This document shows, piece by piece, positions 1 through 9,328 of a stretch of DNA of 17,525 nucleotides (its first letter is position 1; each line of letters starts with the position of its first letter). Source of the stretch: Zancudomyces culisetae. Taxonomy: Eukaryota > Kickxellomycota > Harpellomycetes > Harpellales > Legeriomycetaceae. The DNA lies in the NCBI GenBank assembly GCA_001969505.1, contig LSSK01000219.1, forward strand, positions 1 to 17,525, read 5' to 3'. The notes beneath the pieces are model-generated. The model ran no database searches and was not told the origin of the DNA. It worked only from the letters and a program-made list of their open reading frames with translations. Both the position numbers and the translations under genes were made by a program.

Positions 1-31
1 TTCCCTAAAAAAAGAATAGGTATTTGCTGTA

Positions 32-62
32 ACCAATTTATTTTGCGCAAAATAAAATTGGT
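32..62. repeat. Near-perfect palindrome centred on TTGCGCAA
   Basis: The left arm ACCAATTTATTTTGC (32-46) pairs with the right arm GCAAAATAAAATTGGT (47-62). There is no spacer and only one unpaired A, so about 15 pairs can form. It could be a cruciform or hairpin, a dimeric protein-binding site, or the end of a small inverted-repeat element. Nothing in the window decides between these. Confidence 0.8.
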
Positions 63-74
63 CGGTGTGAACAA

Positions 75-91
75 ATTGGGCTTTGCCCAGT
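75..91. repeat. Short GC-rich hairpin
   Basis: ATTGGGC (75-81) pairs with GCCCAGT (85-91), with one T-G wobble on this strand, around a TTT loop. It lies 12 bases after the larger palindrome. No T-tract follows it, so it does not look like an RNA polymerase III terminator. Confidence 0.6.
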
Positions 92-400
92 AGGCCAAAA
101 TTCTATCAAAATTTACGTAAAAAAGGATGTTATTTATTTTTGATGTAAATTGGCAGGCTTGTTGCATAAACAACACTCGTGAATTGGTAGAAAAAAAGTT
201 TTAAAACGCCAATGACAGTCTGGAAATTACAAAAAGGTTCTCAAACATTTCGATTACTCGTTTTCTATATAAGGCTAGTTAAACAAAGAAAGGACCGAAT
301 TGATTTTACATTTTCATACCTCGTTCAGTATTGCCATACTATATTTATACTAATCCAATCTTAGAGTCTTTTAAAAGAATAAAGCGGTATAAAACTCTGA

Positions 401-1376
401 ATGAAAAAAGCCAAGATGGTTCAAACTTATCAAAGATCAGCAAAATCGCACGATCAAATTCCTGGCGAAAAGGGAAACCCAATCTTCCAAAAAGTCGCAA
501 GCTCTCCTAATCTTAATGAACAGACAGTTAATATGAACTCTAGTTGGGTAAATCTCAGAGGTAAGTCTCTAGAATTCTGTGCTTTTTTTTTGGCTTAATT
601 TATCGTAAATCGAAATATCGGTTTATAAATTGTTAACACTGGAACTTGTCCTTCAAATACCACATCCTTCCCCTACGATTATCTTTTTTTTATACAAAAA
701 CTCACTCATTTATTTTTACATTAGGATCTTGGGTAGCAAATGTCTTTATCATGCTCTTTTTTAGAGTGTTATACGGGATTATTCCCTTTATTTCTAACAC
801 TGCCTCATGGACCTTGACAAATCTAAGCTACTGCCTGGTAATATAGTTTTATATAGAAATATACCTAATATCTTGTATTTTAATGCTACCTGTTACTAAA
901 AAACTTATACTGACTTGGGTTTACTGTTTTTTCCATGTTAGTTTCAATATATACTATTTCATGCGATTATTGGCACCCCCTTCGAGGTTAACCAAGGTGA
1001 ACACGACGGATTAACAATGTGGGAGCAAATAGAAAACGGCGTACAGTTTACTCCTTCGAAGAAATTTCTGTTTGCTGCGCCCGCCATTCTGTAAGTGCAA
1101 AGCAGTATATTTACTGCCTGCTAATTATTTTATACATCCACTTACTTTTCTTCGCTCAACACTAACACAAACGCAAACATACATAAATGCCTCTTATCCA
1201 AACTTGACACTAATGTGAAAACCTATCCACTTAGGTTTTTGATAAGCACGCACTACTGTACTTACGATGCCTTTTCATTTACAATCAGCTTGATCGGTGT
1301 TTTGGTTGTATTAGTAGCCAAGCTTCCAGCTCTCCACCGCGTTCGGTTCTTTGGAATTAACGTGAAGAACGTTTGA
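401..1376 (+). CDS. ORM1: ORM/ORMDL family regulator of sphingolipid synthesis
   Basis: Orm proteins are ER membrane proteins that bind and restrain serine palmitoyltransferase, the first enzyme of sphingolipid synthesis. Four exons (401-560, 725-837, 942-1090, 1235-1376) join in frame to 187 residues, between human ORMDL (about 153) and yeast Orm (about 220). Family marks seen are NSSWVNLRGSW, SWTLTNLSY, the loop GTPFEVNQGEHDGLTMWEQI, TPSKKFL, STHY and the end motif KLPALHRVR. Hydrophobic segments alternate with these loops. The first 45 residues are hydrophilic and contain serines (SAKS, ASSP), where yeast Orm is phosphorylated, but the yeast RRRSSS-type motif is absent. Donors are GTAAGT, GTAATA and GTAAGT, and all three acceptors are TAG. 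The start could also be the in-frame ATG at 416. AATAAA occurs at 1399 and 1411, soon after the stop. Confidence 0.95.
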
Positions 1377-1632
1377 ATGTATTTTGTCATTATCCTGAAA
1401 ATAAAACCAAAATAAAAAGTTACGATGCTAGTTTAGGCCAGTTAGATATATTTTTCGTTTCTTATTAAATTTGCTAATCCATATATTAACAACAATAAAT
1501 AAAATATTGTTAGTAACAATAATAAGAAAAATTGTCATTAAAGCTGCGACAAGAGTTGGACTTGTAATTACTCTCTATTTCGCTTGTCAATTACTTCATT
1601 TCTAGGTAGATTTACCACATAAACGTATCACT

Positions 1633-1966
1633 ATGACCCTGAAATACCATGTAGGAAAACTGCCAAGTATTGATGACTTATATATTGAATTTATCTATCG
1701 TGAATGGGTAAGTTTCGTACCCCGTTGCACTTACTGCCAATAAACATAGTACTTTCTTTCATCGTGTGAACTTTATATTCACCTAGTAAAGTTTAATATT
1801 TTTGGACTATTGTTGAATACGTTAGAAATGCCAAGTTTTCATTACATTTTACACTTTATACACCATAAAACGACGTGTATGTCACCCGGCGCATTGTTAA
1901 TATTAGCTTGTTGGCAGGACTTCGACGAGTGATATACGCAATTTTGTAAGAGAATGGTTCAACTGA
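1633..1966 (+). CDS. Candidate two-exon small protein (44 residues), unrecognised
   Basis: I do not recognise this gene. ATG at 1633 opens 25 codons (MTLKYHVGKLPSID...YREW) that end exactly at a strong GTAAGT donor (1708). The TAG acceptor at 1904-1906 continues in frame as LVGRTSTSDIRNFVREWFN and a stop at 1964-1966. Charged and aromatic residues are protein-like, and there is no signal peptide or membrane span. The 199-nt intron is slightly longer than its neighbours. A TAG acceptor at 1749 would instead give an 80-residue product with a less convincing tail. The TAG at 1796 would create a stop at once. The exons are short enough to occur by chance, so this is a proposal rather than a firm gene. 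Confidence 0.35.
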
Positions 1967-2340
1967 GCATTACAACAAAGAAAATACTTTTAGGTTGAAA
2001 ACTCCGCCTCTTCCCTCCCCCCCTCCCAAAATTTGCGACTCGGTTTCATGTAATTCTTGGATATTAAATAAAAAAGGCTTAGAAGATAGTGCTAATTGCT
2101 GGCAAACACAATTTCCTGCATAACACCCCTCCTCCTCCTCCTCCTCCTCCCATTAATTTTGTCCACCCCCCTCACCCAACAAAATAAAAATTAATGAGGT
2201 GGAATTAAAGTTTGAGATTGCTTGTAGCGTTTCTGCATAATAGTTTGAAAATTTACAGACTTCATCTAGCAAAAACAAACCAATCACCTCCAAATGAGGA
2301 TAGTGGAATAATACAGTGATTGTATGTACATATTATAAGC
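1967..2340. other. Intergenic region with pyrimidine-rich tracts before PEP7
   Basis: No gene is seen. The top strand has several C/T tracts: 2007-2027 (CCTC, TTCCC, then a C run), the CCT repeat at 2128-2148, and CACCCCCCTCACCC near 2164-2177. Such tracts are common in fungal core promoters. The region probably supplies the promoter and leader of PEP7. Confidence 0.5.
2128..2148 (+). repeat. (CCT)7 trinucleotide microsatellite
   Basis: There are seven uninterrupted CCT units, flanked by further C residues, about 190 bp upstream of the PEP7 start codon. The tract is pyrimidine-only on this strand, so it could vary in length between strains and affect the promoter. Confidence 0.9.
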
Positions 2341-5039
2341 ATGTCAAAGAAAAAAGGACGAGTTTTTGGTGCCCAAACGGCAAACGATCCAAATGGAATA
2401 GAAGAAAATCTAATTAGTTTAAAAAACATAGAGGAGGAGATTGAACAAAATTCACAAACATCAGACGGTCATTCGAACGATGAAGAGGAGGGAAACATGC
2501 ATGAAGTATACGAGCTACACGACACGGGCTCAATAGGGGAAAGCGTGGCTAAGCATAGGATACTTTCAGATGATGAGCCACGAGCATGTCCAATATGTAT
2601 GAGCTTCGAGGGTGATTTAAGGCAAATAGAAAGGCACTTGGATCACGTGCATTTACGTGAAACCGAGCAGACTCAATATAAATATTCTAACAAACAAACA
2701 AAAGACAGGATCGACCATAATTTACCAAAGCAGTATGATAGCGATGCAGAACTTGAGGAGGTAAAAGAGGCTATATTTGGCTTTTTTCGTAAGGCGGGAA
2801 GCAAAGTTAGGGGGTTTGGCGATACTTTGACAAAAGGTAAGTTTTCGAACGAGCTGGGAAGACTTGGTGTTGCTGTAGGTGGGTATGACGACCAAATGGG
2901 CAGAACTATAGGTCTTGGTGGTGAAGTATCTGCATCAGGAACGGTAGAAGACTGTGAACGAGATAACATAAATTACCAGAGGTCATTTAGTGATACTACC
3001 AAGTGCTCTTACGAAGATTGCTTGGTTGAAGTTAGTCTTAAAAGCTCAAAAATTAGTTGCAAAAGGTAATTAAACATTGATTTTAGGACTATTGATTGAA
3101 GGGACAGGAAACTTTGAGAAGTTACTCTTGTTGTGGCTAGTAGATACTTTCTGCAATAAAGATGAGGGAACTGTGTTAAAAATGAGGGGTTATATTGTGA
3201 TGCCTCCATTAATAATATAATTTTTTGCAATTATATAGATGCACAAATACCTACTGTTCTGAACACCAAAAAATGCAAAAATGTATTAATGAAAATGGCA
3301 GACTAGAAGATTTATGTTTAAATTGTATTGACGTAAGCTTTGGGTCACAAGAAAAAGAGCCAGCAATTAGGGTACACTCAAAACTATTTCTTAGGAAACG
3401 CGAGGAAACTATTAGAGAAGTACTATTAGAATGTAATAGATTGGAAAAAAGATTGGAAAAAGTATGTAATGTATCTGCTACGTTAGATTATTTTGGCCGT
3501 TATTGTGATTATTATCTCCGTCATTATTCTTATTCATATGTTTTTTGTAAAGATACTCACATTATAATTACCTGGAATCAATAGCTCTGTGTTGTTCATA
3601 CAAAGACACTTGAACAAAATGTAGCCTCGGAGCTTTCGAAAATGTCTCGAAGAGCGTCTGGAATGAAATTCTACAAAAACAGTCTACATGAGCTAGAAAA
3701 AACTGTAGTTGGTTGGGAAAATGATCAGGAGGTTACAAAATGCAGAATCTGCAGGTAATTCGAATATATCTTGTTGTTTTTGAAAAAATACTTACTAAAA
3801 AATTGTGCTTTTGTAATGAATAGTAAACTATTCGGAACAGTTTTAAACCGAAAACACCACTGTAGGCTATGTGGACGAGTAATATGTGGGAAATGTTCGA
3901 GCATTGTAGATATTTCCTCAAAAGGAAGTTTATCTGACAAAAGGCATCAGGTTGAAAATGGATTTTCTGTGCGAATGTGCACATCTTGTCATCGATGGTT
4001 AAGAATGTAAGCGAGTGTGGAATTTATTTTTTATATTTTTTATCGTTTTTATTTTAGTTGGTCTGAGCATCCTTCTGAAAATTTAAAACTTCTAGGTTGG
4101 GACTACACTAAACCCTGCTTATACTCTCTCAATGTTTGTAGATCAAAAGATAGAAGGAATCCAACTAGTAACATAAAATTAACAGAACTTTACCAGATTA
4201 TTCTACAAAGCAAACAAAATATAGACTCGAGCTTTCCATTATTTAAAAAAATTGTAACACAGTTAGAGTAAGTACAATTTGTTTATGAGAAACTGTACAT
4301 AATCAGCTTTCTTGAGAGTGATGTATATAAACGCAATTACATTTTGGAGAATAGAATTAGCAAAAACAATCAGGTAATACTGAGAAATATTCAGCAGGCC
4401 AACCAATTGAGGAAAAGTCTCCAGCTTTCGATGAGTCTGATGGATTCAACGAGTAAACATATCGTAGACCTTCCTTCTAGCTGCCAAGCAGAAACAAAAG
4501 TCTATAATGCCATCCGCCAGGCAGTTGCTCTTGAACTACAAACACGAACTATCGAGTTATCTAATTTTTCTAGAACACTTCTCGACTTCTCAAACAGCTT
4601 TACACATAAACCACGAAAAAGTACTCACAGTGAGCCTAGCACTACAAGAAATAGCAGCCCCAACATAACTAGACTCAGCATTTCTTCAAATACCTCGTCA
4701 TCTGAGTTGAACAACAATTTGCTTCAGCCTCCAGGAGCGAAGTTGGGTGGTGGTGGTACAAGTACAAACGTCGCTAGATCATCAGGCGAATCTAACAAGG
4801 ATATAAATCAACCACAACAACCTGAAGCCAATTCCAATGATTGTATTCACACAAGATCCTTATCGATACCTCGTGACGAATTACTTGAAAGGCTATCAGT
4901 TTTGCGCGAACAAAGAGTTGTCGTCCAAGGTTACATTAGAGGTGCGAATAACAGGAGAGAGTGGTCTGATGCTCAAACCCTACATGAAAGTTTAGAAGAT
5001 CTAGACATGGAGATCTCTGCAATGGAAAAACTTCTTTGA
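2341..5039 (+). CDS. PEP7: PEP7/VAC1-type FYVE Rab5 effector
   Basis: Pep7/Vac1 (animal rabenosyn-5) binds phosphatidylinositol 3-phosphate and Rab5-GTP on endosomes and works with Vps45 in Golgi-to-endosome fusion. Exons are 2341-3065, 3239-3461, 3585-3754, 3824-4006, 4058-4267 and 4307 (or 4355)-5039, giving 747 (or 731) residues. In order: a C2H2 finger (C83, C86, H99, H104); an atypical FYVE-like cluster (C222/C227, C240/C243, C248/H251, C268/C271) split by intron 1; a canonical FYVE finger with WEND (360-363), C369/C372, RKHHCRLCG (382-390), C394/C397 and C425/C428; a coiled region; a Ser/Asn/Thr-rich linker; and a C-terminal rabenosyn-type helix with VVQGYIRGANNRREW. I chose the start at MSKKKGRVF. 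An ATG at 2320 is in frame and would add seven residues. The last 3' splice site is ambiguous, and an AAG 21 nt inside exon 3 would also keep the frame. Confidence 0.92.
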
Positions 5040-5335
5040 ATACACACTCGCCTCCTTCGCATTTACTTTATTTTGATTTTTTTTATAGTTTAGATTTCTC
5101 TGAACACACTTTGGAGAACTGAAAGAACCTAGTTATTAGAAATCCACTCTTATTTTATGTGCCCTTATAATTCAAATAGAAAAATCAAGTAATCTCATTG
5201 TTTGAATAAACTTAAAAGTTTAGAAGTGTAGAAGTGTAAAAATGTAGAAATGTAAAAAATATTGATCGGGTAGAAGTTCAAGGTTTTCACGTTACTGAGT
5301 GATGTTATTGATTGCGCAGGGTATCGACAGTTGCT
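5040..5335. other. Convergent intergenic region between PEP7 and YOP1
   Basis: Both flanking genes end here, so it carries two 3' ends and no promoter is expected. AATAAA at 5205-5210 could serve PEP7. The 8-bp degenerate tandem repeat at 5221-5260 lies inside. I see no coding frame. Confidence 0.6.
5221..5260 (+). repeat. Five-copy degenerate 8-bp tandem repeat
   Basis: The units are TAGAAGTG, TAGAAGTG, TAAAAATG, TAGAAATG and TAAAAAAT. The first two are identical and the rest drift, with purines replaced by A. It lies between the two convergent 3' ends. Confidence 0.85.
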
Positions 5336-6183
5336 CTATTTAGTGTCCTGACCACTTGAAACAATTACATAGTTATTTTGAAAATACTTGATCCATATAA
5401 CCTGTGCTCCCTATTTTGTATTATATGGTATATATTTTATTATGGATTGTGGGTTACAAGTTGTAGTTTGTAGATATCGACAGAGAGAAGTGGCAACGAT
5501 TAGTCGATACAAAATGGTTTGAAACCAATGCTATTTTACCCGTGTTCGTGGATTCACTAGCCAGATAATGAAAAGTAACTTGAAGAAGTAGTAGTTTGGA
5601 AGCCAGTACAGCAGAAACCCACCAAAATACTCGACCATATTCAAAAATCCATATATTATCCTATGAATACGCAGGTATACGTGTTATTTTTACAATTTAT
5701 CTCGGTTTATTGCTATTTGTGGTACACCAGTGATACACCATATAGATGAAATATAGAATAGCCTATCTAAAGAGTTTATTACCAATACGTAGACCAGGTG
5801 AATTCTCTAGGTCCCTTTGCCTCTGTAATCTCAACATAAGTCTTGTAGGCTTTGTAGATATATATAAATTTATAAATGATTGTTAGTACTCACTGGAGGA
5901 GAAGGATGGTTCTTTTGCACTTATGTTTCGAGTATCATGTCTTTAACAATATTCTTTTACCTGGATAAGCATAACCTATCATGTTTACAATAAAGCTTGC
6001 ACACAAATTGAAATAAACTAGTATCGAAATCAGTGCACCCACTGCTATCGTTGAGTATACTTTTGGAATCTTTGTCTTTTCTTGGATTAACACTAGCAAC
6101 TCGGACTTTGAAAATTCCGCATCAAGCTGCGAAATGTACTGTTTGAACAATGGCTCCTTTTTCTGATATTTCATGTCGATCAT
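5336..6183 (-). CDS. YOP1: YOP1/REEP (DP1) ER-tubule-shaping protein
   Basis: Yop1/DP1 proteins insert membrane hairpins that bend the ER into tubules, together with reticulons. Exons on the minus strand are 6183-5961, 5849-5783, 5660-5540 and 5410-5336, giving 161 residues, slightly shorter than yeast Yop1 (180). Family marks are the N-terminal amphipathic part with EKTKIPKVY (35-43), a hydrophobic hairpin (44-69), the signature GYAYPAYKTY (70-79), TYWIIYGFLNMVEYF (95-109), the second hairpin ending FFKLLFIIWLVNP (122-134), and TRGAQVIW (136-143), the equivalent of the TGGA+hydrophobic end of other members. The C-terminal tail is short. Intron 1 has a textbook TACTAAC branch site but an AAG acceptor, one of only two non-TAG acceptors in the window. 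Two donors are GTAAAA. Start: first ATG of the open frame, with another ATG three codons in. Confidence 0.92.
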
Positions 6184-6751
6184 GCTTACTATATACTCCC
6201 AGTATTGTATCTATCCTTTCGTAATTTGATGTATTCCCTTCGATTTTAAGCCTCAAGTAATAGCTCCACGGTCTTTCTGAAATGTGGTTAACGTTTTCTT
6301 CACGTTCCCTGAGGATAGTAGCGAAAAAAAATATTTGGGCGGAATAACATTAGGACGATTTTATTTTTATTTTGTGTATAAAAATGAATCGGATTGTTTA
6401 AAAGCGAGAACAACATCATCTGGTTATCTCCTGCCTAGGTTTCTGCAGCTATTTCGGTAAAAAGTCTTTCTTTTTATTATAGACCTCCACAATTCCTCCA
6501 GATAAAAACCATCCAGAATTTAAAATCGTTGATCACAGTTAACCACTAAATATCGGTTTTGGACAATAATGAAAATAAACGTGATGGAATTAATCTCATT
6601 TGAAAATTATTACAACCCTTTTATTTTTTGTATTGTTGTCTGATTTCTCATCAGTTTATCATTACCATAAACTCAAAAAATTACCCGTCTATGCCTCCAT
6701 AAGGCCGTTTGACAAGGACAAATAAAAGCCGCATTTATGAAATAGAGCATT
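6184..6751. other. Intergenic region between MOD5 3' end and YOP1
   Basis: Both neighbours are on the minus strand, so this holds the MOD5 3' end and the YOP1 promoter. On the minus strand an AATAAA (plus-strand TTTATT, 6620-6625) lies about 130 bp after the MOD5 stop. An upstream non-coding or very short first exon of YOP1 cannot be excluded, because a TATATAG lies just before its ATG. I see no other gene. Confidence 0.5.
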
Positions 6752-9158
6752 TTATTGTTTCAGTTTTCCGTTCTCTCTTAAAAATTCAAGCATCTTTCTG
6801 TATTTAATGTTTTTCTTGTGCTTCCTGGTCTTCAAGTGGTCCAAGTACTCTTTGTTTCCAAAGACATAATAGTTTTTTTCCACACCATCTTTACTTTCCT
6901 TGCTAGTGTATGAGCATACCTCACACTTGATTTTCAATAACCTGTCCAGTCTGTTGGCACTATTTGTTTAATTTTGGTCTCGATTGCACATTAACTGCCG
7001 TATTTAAGCGCTAAATATTAATAAACAAGAACAGTAACACATTTTATTCCATATTACCTGTTTTCAACCTCTTGGTTGTCGACTAGTGGGAGTAGCACCT
7101 CTTTTGCTATTTCAGAGATACTAAACGGACTGGGAAGTTCTTTCTTGTTGCTAATAAACCCTATGTTTAGACATTAAATATGTAAAATATGCATGGTAGG
7201 ATTGGTAGATTTTACAACCAAGTAATAAGTACAGGAGATAGTGGGGTGAATCTTACCATTTGATATTTTACAAGCCTTTGCACACACATTATCATTCCAT
7301 TCATTGAGATCTATGTAATGCAAATACGAAAATCATCAGAAAGAGTCTATAGGTATGGCCTATTGAATTTTTTACCATTACCATTAGCAATAAAAATAAC
7401 AAGCACATTACTTACCAGTTGCATCCATAACATACACATGCGCCTTTTTATAGAGCTCTCCTGAGCCTACGATGACTGGTAGTAGTTTGTTTCTTATCCA
7501 ACTTAGTTGCTTTTTTGCATATTTGATATTGTTACTTTTCATTGCTTGAATTCCTTCCTCTTTTAACTCTTGGAGTTTTTTCGGGTCTAGTAAATCAAAA
7601 AAAAGAAAAGTTGACAATAAAAAAATGCTTATATGCAATCTACAAATAACGTAACGACTAACAACCAAACCAAAGTACCTTGTTCTTCCGTTTGTGAGTA
7701 TCGACAGTACTCTTCAAACTCCTTGAACCCTAAGCAAGTATCAAAGTTTTATCCATTTTTTTTAAAAAAAAGTAAAGTACATAAAAAGCAATTTCAAAAA
7801 TAAACAAAGAGTGAGTGATACATAGATACTGAATAACTCAACACAGAGTGTGAGACTAACCTATCGCCTGTCTAATACCAAACGAGTATCCCTTGTCCTC
7901 CTGTCCCGATTTTGTTTCCTCGGCCATAAACTTGTTAACCTCATCGAATAAGCCTCTCTATTTGATAAGCCCGTAAACGTTAGTCACCTCACCCTGCTAT
8001 ATATATAAAAAACACGTTTTTGTATTGAAAAAATTTCGCTTTTTTTTGAGAATCAAGTAATAAAGTGTATTATTACACTAATCATCTCGTTTGCTCTTCC
8101 GATTAACCTGGAATTTAGAATGTCAGGTTTGCTATACAACCAAAACACCAAACTTGGAAACCTATTATATCAATCCGCACTGTATTATTCATATATCTTG
8201 AGCAGTGGATACCTGATTCTACCTATTTACATGGTAAACTGAGTGATAAAGTTATGTACCTCAGACTATTATCAACATCTTTTTCTGTCTCAGAAACCCA
8301 TTCGCTATGTGGTTTCCCGGTATCGTAAAAAACCTGCAAACTTCTAATAATTTTTCTTCGATCGTTCGGATGCCATCTGAGAGCCATTTTGGGGTCGACA
8401 TCTTGTAACCTCTGTAACAACTCTTCGCCTGACAGCTTCTCCAACTCTTCGAGATATTTACTTGATTCAATCGGTTTTATACTTTTAGGTACGGCGTCCT
8501 TTATTGAATCAATTCTGTCTACTTGATTATCCTGTATCCTGCTTTGACCTGTTATCAAGCTTTTTTTGAAAAGTATGGATTGTATGTAATAATGAGTGCC
8601 TCCCACTAATATTGGAACCTTTCCCCGACCTAGTATCTCTTCTATCTATTTCCAGAATACCGAACGTAAAAAAAATTAACAAAACATAGTAAATGTACTG
8701 AATAAACAAAATGTATACCTACCAACTTTAAAGAATCTGTTTCAAACTCCTGAACGGTGTATTGTCTACTAGTTTCAAGAAATCCCAGTAAATGATGGGG
8801 TACACCCTGCATTTCTTGCTCGCTTACTTTATTCGTTATTATGTCATATCCTTTGTACACCTATTAACAAAGCTTTTTATTAGTTCCATTTTACAAACAT
8901 GCACTTGCATGCAAAAACCATCAAATGTGATTCATACAAATTTTATTGTTGGTCTTTTTCGTTCTCATAAAACACAAAGTATTGTGCAACGCGTTATTCA
9001 CGCGCACTTGCCTGCAACGAATCAGCATTTATAACTTCTCCTGACAAATGGCGAGCCAACTCGATCGCTAATTTGGATTTTCCTACACCTGTGGTTCCTA
9101 TGATTGCAATCACACCCCTAAATCTAGCTGCCATTTTATTGTTATCCGAGAATTCCAT
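6752..9158 (-). CDS. MOD5: tRNA dimethylallyltransferase (A37 isopentenylation)
   Basis: Mod5/MiaA transfers the dimethylallyl group of DMAPP to N6 of A37 in tRNAs that read U-starting codons, in cytosol, nucleus and mitochondria. Ten exons (minus): 9158-9012, 8860-8723, 8645-8260, 8161-8077, 7957-7861, 7729-7679, 7586-7416, 7310-7257, 7160-7058, 6959-6752. They give 479 residues, or 471 from the ATG at 9134. In numbering from 9134: P-loop GTTGVGKS (13-20), ADSLQ (37-41) joined to [11 protein letters not shown], then PHHLL, the VGGTHYY motif, [14 protein letters not shown], the helical region ending RGLFDEV, GIRQAIGFKEF, and [14 protein letters not shown]-terminal C2H2 finger for tRNA reads CEVC...HLKTRKH. 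All phases match. Intron 1 uses a GC donor (CAG/GCAAGT). Exons 6 and 8 are only 51 and 54 nt. Confidence 0.97.
8861..9011 (-). other. GC-AG intron (MOD5 intron 1)
   Basis: The exon ends ...GATTCGTTGCAG and the intron begins GCAAGT at 9011. The acceptor is TAG at 8863-8861. Splicing joins ADSLQ to [11 protein letters not shown], the contiguous family motif, so the boundary is fixed by homology. The extended CAG/GCAAGT is the strong context usually seen for GC donors. Confidence 0.9.
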
Positions 9159-9303
9159 ACAAATCTTCAGTCTATTTCACGGTTTATGTCGTTTGTTACG
9201 TTTGTATCTTATTTCTATGGGTCTCCTCCAAGCGGTATTGATATATTGTATTTTATGTTGAAGAAGAGACTGGATTTTCTATTTTCACAAGAAATTTCTA
9301 CCA

Positions 9304-9315
9304 AATCGGCCGATT
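9304..9315. promoter_or_regulatory. Perfect 12-bp palindrome AATCGGCCGATT
   Basis: AATCGG and CCGATT are exact reverse complements with no spacer. The CGG/CCG core is of the kind bound by fungal Zn2Cys6 dimers. The binding protein is not known. It lies in the MOD5/FRG1 divergent promoter, about 190 bp upstream of the FRG1 ATG. Confidence 0.5.
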
Positions 9316-9318
9316 CAC

Positions 9319-9328
9319 CTATTTTTAG
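9319..9328. promoter_or_regulatory. MEF2/Rlm1-like MADS-box element CTATTTTTAG
   Basis: The ten bases fit the CTA(A/T)4TAG consensus of MEF2-type MADS proteins such as yeast Rlm1. The site starts four bases after the 12-bp palindrome. An AT-rich genome produces such sites by chance, so this is a motif match only. Confidence 0.35.

Larger units (their letters stand above)
1..400. other. Gene-free left edge, upstream of ORM
   Basis: I see no coding frame that resembles a known protein. The stretch holds an almost perfect palindrome (32-62) and a short hairpin (75-91), listed separately, followed by AT-rich DNA leading into the ORM start codon at 401. The right part is presumably the ORM promoter and leader. 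The left part could be the tail of a gene lying outside the window. Confidence 0.6.

Noticed and set aside
7958-7996. An apparent MOD5 exon ([11 protein letters not shown]) ending in an in-frame TAG, suggesting a nonsense mutation
   Set aside because: The segment is the end of intron 4. It contains the branch site GACTAACG and the acceptor AAATAG. Skipping it restores the family NEMI-S-RGLFDEV continuity.
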